NCBI GenBank assembly: GCA_002410555.1
Contig: DHSR01000036.1
Span: forward strand, 1 to 48,591
DNA: 48,591 nucleotides
Origin: Bacteroidales bacterium UBA5281
Lineage (GTDB): Bacteria; Bacteroidota; Bacteroidia; Bacteroidales; Lentimicrobiaceae
Reading direction: 5' to 3'
Below the pieces are notes generated by a model. It did no database searches, was not told the DNA's origin, and saw nothing but the letters and a program-made list of their open reading frames with translations. Made by a program: the position numbers and the translations under genes. Shown piece by piece: positions 15,471 through 23,331 of this stretch. Each line of letters begins with the position of its first letter. The first letter of the stretch is position 1.

Positions 15471-18158
15471 TTAAAAGTCAATGGTCATTTGGGTGATTTC
15501 TCCGTCTAAACCGGTTTTTTTATCTTTTGGTGGTAGCTCCGGCAGTCTTTTCGGATCAATCTCATCATTGTTAACATCAGAAGGTTCTTCTTCTGTTTGC
15601 TCTTCTTCATGCGGCGGAGTGAAGGGTAGAGGATCGATCAGTTTTATTTTCTTTATGACAAGTGTAGTCAGTCTTTTGCCCTTTGCCTTGTGACTTTTTA
15701 CATCTATAAATTCAGTCATATTTATCACCTCATCATCTGTCACTTTATTATTGGCTTGCTCATCGAAAGATATCTTTAGCCGGGGAATCCAATCGGTGGA
15801 AACCACCATTAATTTTGATCCCTCTTCCTCGCCAATGAAGGAAGTTTTTTTGTCGGTTTGTTCTATATGGAAGCGTTTGAGATAATAGAAATCTTTTTCT
15901 GCATTGTAATATACGGCTGATACCGGCTTGCGCTCATCAAATTTTTCAATAATGAGCAGGTCTTCATCAAAGTGGTTGGTCAGATCGTAAGTGTACAAGC
16001 GATAGTTTCCGGACTGCATGATGGTCAGGATTTTATCATCTCCTGAAAAGGCGCCCAGCCATCGGCCCCTGCCTTCGGTGTTTAATCTTTTTACCGATTC
16101 GTCGAACCAGATATCCAGAGCGCCTAAGGTTGAAAATCCGGCTTCGGCCTGCGTAATTTTCTTTACTGCGTGTTTGGTGAGGATGTTTCCCTGAGAACTT
16201 CTGCCTTTGATGGCCAATTCTCCAAAATCAAAGTCAAAGACGGCTTTTTTTAGTTTGGGGCGGGGTTTTAGATTAACACGGATTACTTCAGACTCACCAT
16301 TTGGATTTGAGGTGAAATAAAGTACTTTAGAATTGGGCTTTCCCCGGGTGAGATCATATTCTTTGTCGCGGGTGATTCCCAACACAGCAAACCGCTTACA
16401 ATAGGTATTACCTGCTTTACCATCTTGATAAACAAGATTATAAATGGTTCGATCATCATTTTTACGGAATATGTCAATGTGGATTATTTTCTCACCCACA
16501 AATACTTTTTCGGCTACCCGGGTTACCATAAAAGTACCATCTTCTCTAAAGACAATAATATCATCAATGTCTGAACAGTCGCAAACGTATTCGTCCTTCC
16601 TCAGGCCTGTACCTGCAAAACCTTCAGCCCGGTTTACATACAGCTTTTGATTGGTGGCAGCTACCATAACTGCTTCGATGGTATCGAAATTACGCAGTTC
16701 GGTGCGGCGTTCCCGGCCTTCACCGTATTTGCGCCGGATATTCTTAAAATATTCTATCGCATATTCTATCAGGTTGGCGAGGTAATGTTCCACCCTGGCT
16801 TTTTCATCGGTGAGGTTTTTTATGGTTTCATCCGCCTTAAACGTATTGAATTTCGAAATACGTTTAATTTTAATTTCGGTTAAACGTAAAATATCCTCCC
16901 GGGTTATTTCGCGGTAAAAATCAGGTTTATAGGGGTCAAGTGCCTTATCAATGGTTTCAAGCACCGCTTCCCAGGTAGTACACTCTTCAATTTGCCGGTA
17001 GATGCGGTTTTCAATAAAGATTTTCTCGAGCGAGGCATACAGCAGGTTCTCCATCAATTCTTGCCGTCTGATATCTAACTCTGCCTTCAGGAGTCTGAGC
17101 GTGTTGGTGGTGGAATCGCGTAAAATCTCTTCCACACTGATAAAATGTGGTTTGCCTTCACGAATAACGCAGTTATTGGGTGAAATGGAGACTTCACATC
17201 CGGTAAAAGCATACAGCGCATCAATGGTGGTATCGGGAGAAACACCGGGCATCAGGTGGATAAGGATTTCAACGTCTCTGGCCGTGTTGTCATCTATTTT
17301 TCTGATTTTTATTTTGCCTTTTTCGTTGGCTGTAACAATGGTATCAATCAGGCTTTCGGTGGTTGTTCCGAAGGGCAGTTCGCTGATCAGCAGTGTTTTC
17401 TTATCCACCTGGCTGATTTTGGCTCTTAAGCGTACCTTTCCACCCCTTAATCCACCATTGTAGCGTGACACATCAGCCAGCCCACCAGTAGGGAAATCCG
17501 GGTAAAGTTCTATTTCTCCACCCTGAAGAATTTTTATGGAAGCATCGATCAGCTCATTAAAATTATGGGGTAGAATTTTTGATGCAAGCCCTACTGCAAT
17601 GCCTTCTACGCCCTGAGCCAGCAAAAGTGGAAATTTAACCGGCAGGCTTACCGGCTCTTTGTTTCGACCATCATAAGAAAGTTTCCAGGTGGTAATTTTT
17701 GGACTGAAAACCACCTCAAGTGCAAATTTACTCAGGCGTGCCTCTATATAACGTGCCGCGGCAGCACTGTCGCCGGTATGTATATTTCCCCAGTTTCCCT
17801 GAGTGTCGATCAGCAGATCCTTTTGACCTAACTGAACCAGGGCGTCCCCTATGGAGGCATCACCATGAGGGTGATACTTCATGGTGTGTCCTATGATGTT
17901 GGCTACTTTGTTATAGCGCCCATCGTCCAGCTCATTCATGGCATGCATGATGCGCCGTTGAACTGGCTTAAGGCCGTCCATGATTTCGGGAACAGCCCGT
18001 TCCAGAATCACATAAGAGGCATAATCCAGAAACCAGTTTTGGAACATACCCGATAACTGAATGGCCTGATGCAATTCACTTTCTCCACCTTCGGGAAGTA
18101 CTTCGGGATACTCCTCAGGCAGTTGGTCATCGGGTGGGGGGGTGATATTTTCTTCCAT
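15471..18158 (-). CDS. parC: DNA topoisomerase IV subunit A
   Basis: An 895-residue type IIA topoisomerase breakage-reunion subunit, which decatenates daughter chromosomes with ParE. It has a short acidic N-terminal tail, then NWFLDYASYVILERAVPEIMDG, LKPVQRRIMHAM, and KYHPHGDASIGDALV (quinolone-resistance region). The catalytic Tyr137 lies in AAAARYIEARLSK. The GyrA-box signature QRRGxxG of gyrase A is not apparent in the C-terminal half, and that region diverges from a gyrase propeller, which supports ParC. The acidic C-terminal tail, with HEEEQTEEEPSD and GEITQMTIDF, is typical of the Bacteroidota version. No parE lies in the window. It is 30 bases after the BatA-like gene and 22 before the flavodiiron protein. 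Confidence 0.92.
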   Translation of the reverse strand: MEENITPPPDDQLPEEYPEVLPEGGESELHQAIQLSGMFQNWFLDYASYVILERAVPEIMDGLKPVQRRIMHAMNELDDGRYNKVANIIGHTMKYHPHGDASIGDALVQLGQKDLLIDTQGNWGNIHTGDSAAAARYIEARLSKFALEVVFSPKITTWKLSYDGRNKEPVSLPVKFPLLLAQGVEGIAVGLASKILPHNFNELIDASIKILQGGEIELYPDFPTGGLADVSRYNGGLRGGKVRLRAKISQVDKKTLLISELPFGTTTESLIDTIVTANEKGKIKIRKIDDNTARDVEILIHLMPGVSPDTTIDALYAFTGCEVSISPNNCVIREGKPHFISVEEILRDSTTNTLRLLKAELDIRRQELMENLLYASLEKIFIENRIYRQIEECTTWEAVLETIDKALDPYKPDFYREITREDILRLTEIKIKRISKFNTFKADETIKNLTDEKARVEHYLANLIEYAIEYFKNIRRKYGEGRERRTELRNFDTIEAVMVAATNQKLYVNRAEGFAGTGLRKDEYVCDCSDIDDIIVFREDGTFMVTRVAEKVFVGEKIIHIDIFRKNDDRTIYNLVYQDGKAGNTYCKRFAVLGITRDKEYDLTRGKPNSKVLYFTSNPNGESEVIRVNLKPRPKLKKAVFDFDFGELAIKGRSSQGNILTKHAVKKITQAEAGFSTLGALDIWFDESVKRLNTEGRGRWLGAFSGDDKILTIMQSGNYRLYTYDLTNHFDEDLLIIEKFDERKPVSAVYYNAEKDFYYLKRFHIEQTDKKTSFIGEEEGSKLMVVSTDWIPRLKISFDEQANNKVTDDEVINMTEFIDVKSHKAKGKRLTTLVIKKIKLIDPLPFTPPHEEEQTEEEPSDVNNDEIDPKRLPELPPKDKKTGLDGEITQMTIDF

Positions 18159-18188
18159 ATTTTGAATGCGTAATAAAAAGTTCTAAGC

Positions 18189-20252
18189 TCAGTTGGTTGG
18201 AGCAGCCTTAAACCTGCGTTTAAAAAAACGCAACAGTAGCTGTTCAATGGCAAGAAAAATAAGTGCCAGTAAAATGAACCATTTCCATAAATGTGTTCCA
18301 AGACTTTGGTCTGCAATGGTTTGTGCAATACCTTTCTTGCCGGGTTTCATTATCTGAAACTGACTGCGTGAGCCAACTATATTTTCAAGTTTATCTGAAG
18401 CAGCAAAATTGAGGTTTGATTCGGCTGCCGGGTAATTGAAAGCAAGCGTGGTTACCTTTGTTTTATTGTCCATAACATCGTAAAAACCTGCCTTTTTTAC
18501 CTGGTTATTTGTAAAAAGCAAACTTTTGCCATTAACAATTTTAAGCTGCGGTATAAACTCAGCACCTCCTGTTTCACCGGTTATAGTAAAAACTTCCGAG
18601 TTCCCGGGCCTGATACTTCCAATATTCAATGCCTGAGTATTACCGGTATAATGCATAAGAGGCAACATCTCTTCACTTTGAAAAGCAATGTTGAGCATGG
18701 CTGGTACAAAGATGGCATGCCGTGGCCAGTTGCTTGCTTTTTCAGAGAGGGCAACGGCACTCAGATACACTTTGCCTAAACCTGAACTGGAGATGGTAAG
18801 CAATGAATTCCCGTTCTCGAGGGTGATAAGGCTCTCTGTTCCGGTACTTTCAGAGAGACGAAACCGTTTATTGATTATGGGCAGGTCAACATTGTCGTTG
18901 CTCAGACTGCCCTGATCAAATACCTCCGCAAAAACCGGATGCCTTGTATTGATGCTCCTGACATTAATGCGGGTTGAGTCGGCTTCACCAAAGCTGTTAA
19001 CCTTTAAGGTGTTGGTAAGTGCATTGAGTGTTTCGGGTGAGGCATCCGGTGCAGGAAATACAAGTAAACTGCCACCATTTTCCACAAAGCGGTCAAACTC
19101 GCTGATGGCTCCAGTGGTAAGTGAAGTCAGCTCGTTGAGCACAATTAACCGGTAATTATTCAATGTGGAATAATCGAGTTGCCGTATAGAGGCATTGGAG
19201 AGGTTTATTACTGAATCGAGCGAGAAAACTCCATTCAGGTAGGCGTTGGGTTCGTTGAAGTTTATTACCAGCATGGGAATACTTTCCGATACTTTAAAAG
19301 CGAAATAATAATTATCATCGAAAGTTATCGGATAGTCACTTATTTCAGCTCTGCCTTTAAAAAGTCCGGCAGAATCACTTCTAAATGAAAGGGTAGTGGT
19401 GGCTGAGCCTGAAGCTGCAACGTCGATGGAAGTCACTGATCGCTGTGAATTATTGATCCAGAGTTTTAAAGGAATTTTTTCAAGATCGGCTGAACCCCAG
19501 TTCCGGATGCGGATATTAAGGTTCGCTGCCTGTCCCTGGCGAAGCAATGGATTGTCAAACCAGAGTGAATCAATGGCCAGATTGCTGACCTGTCGGGCCA
19601 CCACGGGTATCAGAAAAACTGGATAGGTTGAGGTGTCAGGCAGTTGTTGCAGAAGCGTGCTTTGCTGAAAATCAGAAATTATAAAAGCAGATTTTGCCCG
19701 CGTGGTTTGGGCCCGTAGCAATTCGTTTTGCCGCATCACAATTTGATCCAGATTGCGATAAGCTGGTGATGTTTCAATTCCCCTGAGCAACTCTGTAAAT
19801 TCATCCCGTGAAATGAAACGTTGAAAACGGCCATCAAAATCATTTGTAAGTAATTGAAACCTGTCATCAGGGGCATAAGCCGAAGCAATGCCGGCTGCCA
19901 ATAGTTTGGCTTCGTCAAGTAATCTGCCGTTGTTGCCGGGTGACTCCATGCTAAAGGAGTTGTCAACAAAAACACTAACCGACTGAACGCCCTGCAGATG
20001 TGCACCCGAAGGAGCCGGAAGATAGGGTTGGGCAAAAGCGATGACCAGGCTGCTTATAGCCAGTATGCGGGCGGCCAGTACCAGTAAGTGCAGCAGCTTC
20101 GACTGTTTTCTGGTACGCTTTTCCAACTGTTGAAGAAACTTAACATTGCTGAAATATACCTTTCGGTACTTGCGGAAGTTGAATAGATGTACAGCTATAG
20201 GAATGCCTATGGCCAACAATCCGAAAAGGACGAAAGGATGAATGAGTTGCAT
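18189..20252 (-). CDS. BatA-like membrane protein with von Willebrand-type domain
   Basis: A 687-residue inner-membrane protein. The first 80 residues are the BatA N-terminal module: MQLIHPFVLFGLLAIGIPIAVHLFNF, the basic segment RKYRKVYFSNVKFLQQLEK, and a second membrane helix LLVLAARILAISSLVIAFAQPYLP. A von Willebrand A-like domain follows with the MIDAS-type motif FVDNSFSMESP. The large periplasmic part includes a glutamine amidotransferase-like or CARDB-like region around NIRIRNWGSADLEKIPLKLW. A last helix, LWKWFILLALIFLAIEQLLL, sits near the C-terminus. Such proteins in Bacteroidota are named for the Bacteroides aerotolerance operon, but the function is not established. A minus-strand -7 box TAAATTTG lies at 20287-20294, so this gene probably leads the operon that continues into parC. 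Confidence 0.85.
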   Translation of the reverse strand: MQLIHPFVLFGLLAIGIPIAVHLFNFRKYRKVYFSNVKFLQQLEKRTRKQSKLLHLLVLAARILAISSLVIAFAQPYLPAPSGAHLQGVQSVSVFVDNSFSMESPGNNGRLLDEAKLLAAGIASAYAPDDRFQLLTNDFDGRFQRFISRDEFTELLRGIETSPAYRNLDQIVMRQNELLRAQTTRAKSAFIISDFQQSTLLQQLPDTSTYPVFLIPVVARQVSNLAIDSLWFDNPLLRQGQAANLNIRIRNWGSADLEKIPLKLWINNSQRSVTSIDVAASGSATTTLSFRSDSAGLFKGRAEISDYPITFDDNYYFAFKVSESIPMLVINFNEPNAYLNGVFSLDSVINLSNASIRQLDYSTLNNYRLIVLNELTSLTTGAISEFDRFVENGGSLLVFPAPDASPETLNALTNTLKVNSFGEADSTRINVRSINTRHPVFAEVFDQGSLSNDNVDLPIINKRFRLSESTGTESLITLENGNSLLTISSSGLGKVYLSAVALSEKASNWPRHAIFVPAMLNIAFQSEEMLPLMHYTGNTQALNIGSIRPGNSEVFTITGETGGAEFIPQLKIVNGKSLLFTNNQVKKAGFYDVMDNKTKVTTLAFNYPAAESNLNFAASDKLENIVGSRSQFQIMKPGKKGIAQTIADQSLGTHLWKWFILLALIFLAIEQLLLRFFKRRFKAAPTN

Positions 20253-20286
20253 ATTCGCTTTAGGCAGGGCAGTTTGTAATGGACTG

Positions 20287-20294
20287 CAAATTTA
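20287..20294 (-). promoter_or_regulatory. -7 box TAAATTTG for the BatA-like/parC operon
   Basis: Perfect TAnnTTTG match on the minus strand, about 35 bases upstream of the start at 20252. A TTTG lies only 15 bases further up, shorter than the usual spacing. Confidence 0.4.
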
Positions 20295-20340
20295 ATAAAA
20301 CAAACGGATCAAAGCCACTAAAATGGAAGGATAAGGCACA

Positions 20341-20364
20341 AAAAAACCTGCCCACAGGGCAGGT
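20341..20364 (-). terminator. Intrinsic terminator of the ferritin-like gene
   Basis: On the minus strand ACCTGCCC, loop TGT, GGGCAGGT and then a run of T's: a classic terminator, 26 bases after the stop codon at 20390. Confidence 0.9.
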
Positions 20365-20389
20365 CAGGGGTAGATGGTAACAAGTATTA

Positions 20390-20848
20390 CTAGCTGAAAA
20401 CGAGTAAAGATTCATTATACTCACAGGCTATGCCATTGAGTTGAGTTGATTTCTTTTGTGCCAGGCTCATAAAAATATCATATGATTCCTGGTCTGGTGA
20501 CTGGGTGGCAAGTTCACCAAAGAGTATCCTGGCCAGTTGAGCACGGCGCATGGCCATAATTAATGTTTGCAAATAACTGAGGTTATCAGCACCATGGCAC
20601 TGAGCTTTACCAATCCGGTCATCCGACAAGGAGGTAGTGAATGCCTGGTTCATAAAAGCCGGCTTGTCTCTTAATATTTTACTTAGTTTTGCTATTTGTG
20701 CATATTCATTGCGCGAATATCCCGCAAACTGTTTACGAATTATGCCATTACGGGCTTTGTCTGAAAAGTTGTTGAAAAATTCTGCGCATTCAGTGGCTGA
20801 ATTGATGGCAAAAATTATGGCCTGCTCAACGGTGGTAAAGGTTTTCAT
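20390..20848 (-). CDS. Ferritin/rubrerythrin-like protein, metal ligands apparently lost
   Basis: A 152-residue all-helical protein. The pattern is a duplicated helical pair. The first half is EQAIIFAINSATECAEFFNNF followed by FAGYSRNEYAQIAKLSKIL. The second half is MRRAQLARILFGELATQ followed by SYDIFMSLAQKKSTQLNGI. This resembles the four-helix bundle of rubrerythrins, where helices read ...E...FY... and ...EExxH.... The Glu and ExxH positions are mostly replaced (for example RNEYAQI, AQKKSTQL), so an intact diiron site is unlikely. Family membership is an inference from helix spacing. It is a single gene with its own terminator, upstream of nothing obvious in redox metabolism. It may be a structural or stress protein. 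Confidence 0.6.
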   Translation of the reverse strand: MKTFTTVEQAIIFAINSATECAEFFNNFSDKARNGIIRKQFAGYSRNEYAQIAKLSKILRDKPAFMNQAFTTSLSDDRIGKAQCHGADNLSYLQTLIMAMRRAQLARILFGELATQSPDQESYDIFMSLAQKKSTQLNGIACEYNESLLVFS

Positions 20849-21028
20849 AATTAGCGGTTTTTGTTATTATATCCGGCTGTTATACAAGCTGTTTTATAAT
20901 TAATGGTAATACAGGCTGAAAGTAACCCTGTTTTTCGTCTTTTTTTGCTGATTATTTTCAAAAAGCTCATACACTCCTTACATTTCGGGCTTTGTAATAA
21001 TTCAGTTCACTGTTTGATCATGAAAAGC

Positions 21029-21058
21029 AAAAACCCCGCTTTAGGGGCGGGGTTTTTT
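21029..21058 (-). terminator. Intrinsic terminator of gdhA
   Basis: On the minus strand AAAAAACCCCGCC and the complementary GCGGGGTTTTT flank a short loop; the stem is G+C-rich and ends in T's. It lies about 20 bases after the gdhA stop. Confidence 0.9.
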
Positions 21059-21076
21059 GCTGATTATTTTTTTTGG

Positions 21077-22414
21077 TTACACTACACCCTGATCGAGCAT
21101 AGCATTGGCAACTTTAAGGAAACCGGCAATATTGGCACCTTTTACGTAGTTAATGTATCCATCACTTTGTTTACCATGGGTAACACATTGTTCGTGGATG
21201 TTTTTCATAATCTGATGCAGACGCATATCAACCTCTTCGGCGGTCCAGCTCAGTTTCATGGTATTCTGGGTCATTTCGAGGCCTGAGGTGGAAACCCCGC
21301 CGGCATTCACAGCCTTACCGGGTGCGAAAATGATTTTATTTCCCAAAAATGCATTAACGGCCTCAGGAGTACAAGGCATATTGGCTACTTCAGCTACGAT
21401 GGTAACACCATTATTAATGAGGTTATTGGCATCTTCCAGGTGGAGTTCGTTCTGGGTAGCACACGGCATAGCTACATCGCATTTAACTTCCCAGGGGCGT
21501 TTGCCGGGGTAAAATGTTGCACCAGGGAATTTATCGGCATAAGGCTTAACAATATCCTGGTTTGATGCACGAAGCTCAAGCATATAGTCAATCTTTTCGC
21601 CTGAAATACCTTCGGGATCGTGGATATAACCATCAGGTCCTGAAATGGTTAGCACTTTACCTCCCAATTCTGAAATTTTTGATGCAGCGCCCCAGGCAAC
21701 GTTACCGAAACCGCTCAGGCAGAAAGTCTTGCCCTCAATTTCCATGTTGTGTGTTCTGAGAATTTCCTGAACAAAATACACGCCGCCAAATCCGGTAGCT
21801 TCAGGACGGAGAATACTTCCACCCCAATTTCTTCCCTTTCCGGTTAAAACGCCGGTATGTTCACCAACCAGTTTTTTGTACATTCCATACATATAACCAA
21901 TTTCGCGTCCACCTACGCCGATATCTCCAGCAGGTACGTCGGTTTCGGGGCCAATAATCTTCCATAATTCCAGCATGAATGACTGGCAAAAACGCATGAT
22001 TTCACCATTGGATTTACCCTTGGCGTTGAAATCACTTCCACCTTTACCGCCGCCCATAGGCAGGGTAGTGAGGCTGTTTTTGAAGATCTGCTCAAAGCCC
22101 AGGAATTTAAGAATGCTCAGGTTAACACTTGGGTGGAAACGTAAACCGCCCTTGTATGGACCAATGGCATTGTTAAATTGGACACGGTAGCCAATGTTCA
22201 CGTGAACCTTATTGTTGTCGTCAACCCAGGGTACCCTGAAGGTTAAAATTCTGTCGGGCTCAACAAGGCGTTCAACAATGCCTGCCGATTCAAACTGTGG
22301 ATTCTGGTTGTAAACTTCCTCTACGGATTCCAGAACTTCGCGTACTGCTTGCAAGTACTCAACTTCTCCCGGGTGTTTTTGCTCCAGGTCAGTCATGATT
22401 TTTTCCAAATTCAT
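21077..22414 (-). CDS. gdhA: Glutamate dehydrogenase, probably NADP-specific
   Basis: A 445-residue hexameric enzyme that reversibly aminates 2-oxoglutarate to glutamate, the main ammonium-assimilation route in many Bacteroidales. The N-terminal Glu_dehyd_N domain carries GPYKGGLRFHPSV and the catalytic Lys124 in PMGGGKGGSDF. Asp-containing PAGDIGVGGREIGYM follows. The nucleotide-binding domain has the Rossmann stretch LSGFGNVAWGAASKI. The C-terminus has APGKAVNAGGVSTSGLEM and GYINYVKGANIAGFLKVA. Length and motifs match the E. coli GdhA (small hexameric) group. A textbook promoter lies upstream at 22475-22507 and a strong terminator behind it, so it is a single-gene unit. Confidence 0.95.
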   Translation of the reverse strand: MNLEKIMTDLEQKHPGEVEYLQAVREVLESVEEVYNQNPQFESAGIVERLVEPDRILTFRVPWVDDNNKVHVNIGYRVQFNNAIGPYKGGLRFHPSVNLSILKFLGFEQIFKNSLTTLPMGGGKGGSDFNAKGKSNGEIMRFCQSFMLELWKIIGPETDVPAGDIGVGGREIGYMYGMYKKLVGEHTGVLTGKGRNWGGSILRPEATGFGGVYFVQEILRTHNMEIEGKTFCLSGFGNVAWGAASKISELGGKVLTISGPDGYIHDPEGISGEKIDYMLELRASNQDIVKPYADKFPGATFYPGKRPWEVKCDVAMPCATQNELHLEDANNLINNGVTIVAEVANMPCTPEAVNAFLGNKIIFAPGKAVNAGGVSTSGLEMTQNTMKLSWTAEEVDMRLHQIMKNIHEQCVTHGKQSDGYINYVKGANIAGFLKVANAMLDQGVV

Positions 22415-22474
22415 CTTGTAGATGTTAAGGTAATTATTTGATTATTTAATAGCGTAATGTGGCTAATTGTGGTA

Positions 22475-22507
22475 CAAATTTATGCTATAAAAAACGAGAT
22501 TTCCAAA
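22475..22507 (-). promoter_or_regulatory. Consensus Bacteroidota promoter for gdhA
   Basis: On the minus strand TTTG (22507-22504), exactly 21 bases, then TAAATTTG (22482-22475). Both elements match the consensus perfectly. Transcription would begin near 22468, giving a leader of about 54 bases. The best promoter in the window. Confidence 0.75.
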
Positions 22508-22665
22508 TTAAACACCTACTTTATTTTTTTAACCCAAAATGTTTCATCCGGAAGTCTAAATCATTGATACAAAATAATGTATAATTTCTACTGAATGGTA
22601 GCTTGTTAGAAACCGGTAAGCGGTCAGAGCGCCGCAAAAATTGAGAAGCCGGGTATAGTACTGCT

Positions 22666-23331
22666 CTAATGATTCACCACTTTTTCTATTCGGTCGTTGG
22701 TAAAGTATGTTTCCTTTTTCAGTTCACCTTTACTGCTGTACTGTTTTTCAATTCCATGGCGCAGGTTATTTTTGTATGGTGTTTCTACCCATATGCTCCC
22801 ATCCGGATGAAATGCCTTTTGGATACCATTGCCTGATGTAAAATTGCCTTCGCCTATAATTAACCCAAATTCATTAAAATAGGTCCATTTTCCATCAAAC
22901 AACCCTTTGTTATAATTGCCCTCAATCATAATGTTGCCATTAGGATGATATTTAATATAAGGGCCATTTAAAGTGTCATTTATATAATTTTTTTCATCAA
23001 CCAGCCTGCCTTCCTGATCCCAATTATAAGAAACACCTGATTTGCGACCGTTAATGAAATTTTCAACCGATTCTTTGTTTCCGTTAAAATACCAGCGCCT
23101 GACTTCGCCCTGTTCTTTCCCGTTTTTATAATTGATTTCCAGCTCTTTTTTGCCGTTTGGATAGTACCAGACACTGCTGCCTTCGGGAGTTTTACCTTTA
23201 TAGCTCTGCATTGACTTGAGGGTACCATCTATATAATATTCCTTTTTATCACGCTTGCACGAAAATAGCGTCAATGTTATGAAAAGTAATGCATAAAAGC
23301 TGATTGATTTAATATTTGGCATTTTAGTCAT
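22666..23331 (-). CDS. YwqK/MORN-like repeat lipoprotein
   Basis: A lipoprotein of about 222 residues, with signal MPNIKSISFYALLFITLTLFSC and a lipidated Cys. The body is a ladder of about seven short repeats in the pattern W-Y-x-N-G-x-K-x-x-x-x-x-Y-x-N-G-x-x-x-G. Examples are SVWYYPNGKKELEINYKNG, RRWYFNGNKESVENFINGR, IKYHPNGNIMIEGNYNKG and KAFHPDGSIWVETPYKNN. This is the MORN_2 or YwqK fold. Some databases call such proteins an antitoxin component, which is not supported here: no toxin gene is next to it. I chose the ATG at 23331 because it overlaps the upstream stop (ATGACTAA), typical of coupled translation. The ATG at 23322 is equally good. Confidence 0.8.
   Translation of the reverse strand: MTKMPNIKSISFYALLFITLTLFSCKRDKKEYYIDGTLKSMQSYKGKTPEGSSVWYYPNGKKELEINYKNGKEQGEVRRWYFNGNKESVENFINGRKSGVSYNWDQEGRLVDEKNYINDTLNGPYIKYHPNGNIMIEGNYNKGLFDGKWTYFNEFGLIIGEGNFTSGNGIQKAFHPDGSIWVETPYKNNLRHGIEKQYSSKGELKKETYFTNDRIEKVVNH

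Noticed and set aside
15449..15481. ATG at 15481 as the start of the flavodiiron protein
   Set aside because: It overlaps the parC stop and adds 11 residues not typical of the family; the ATG at 15448 gives the expected N-terminus.
16283..17463. Several frames opposite or within parC
   Set aside because: They overlap conserved topoisomerase sequence in other frames; none has a recognisable domain.
22666..23331. YwqK-like protein as a toxin-antitoxin component
   Set aside because: The label is inherited from a database name. The protein is a lipoprotein with MORN-like repeats, and no toxin gene adjoins it.
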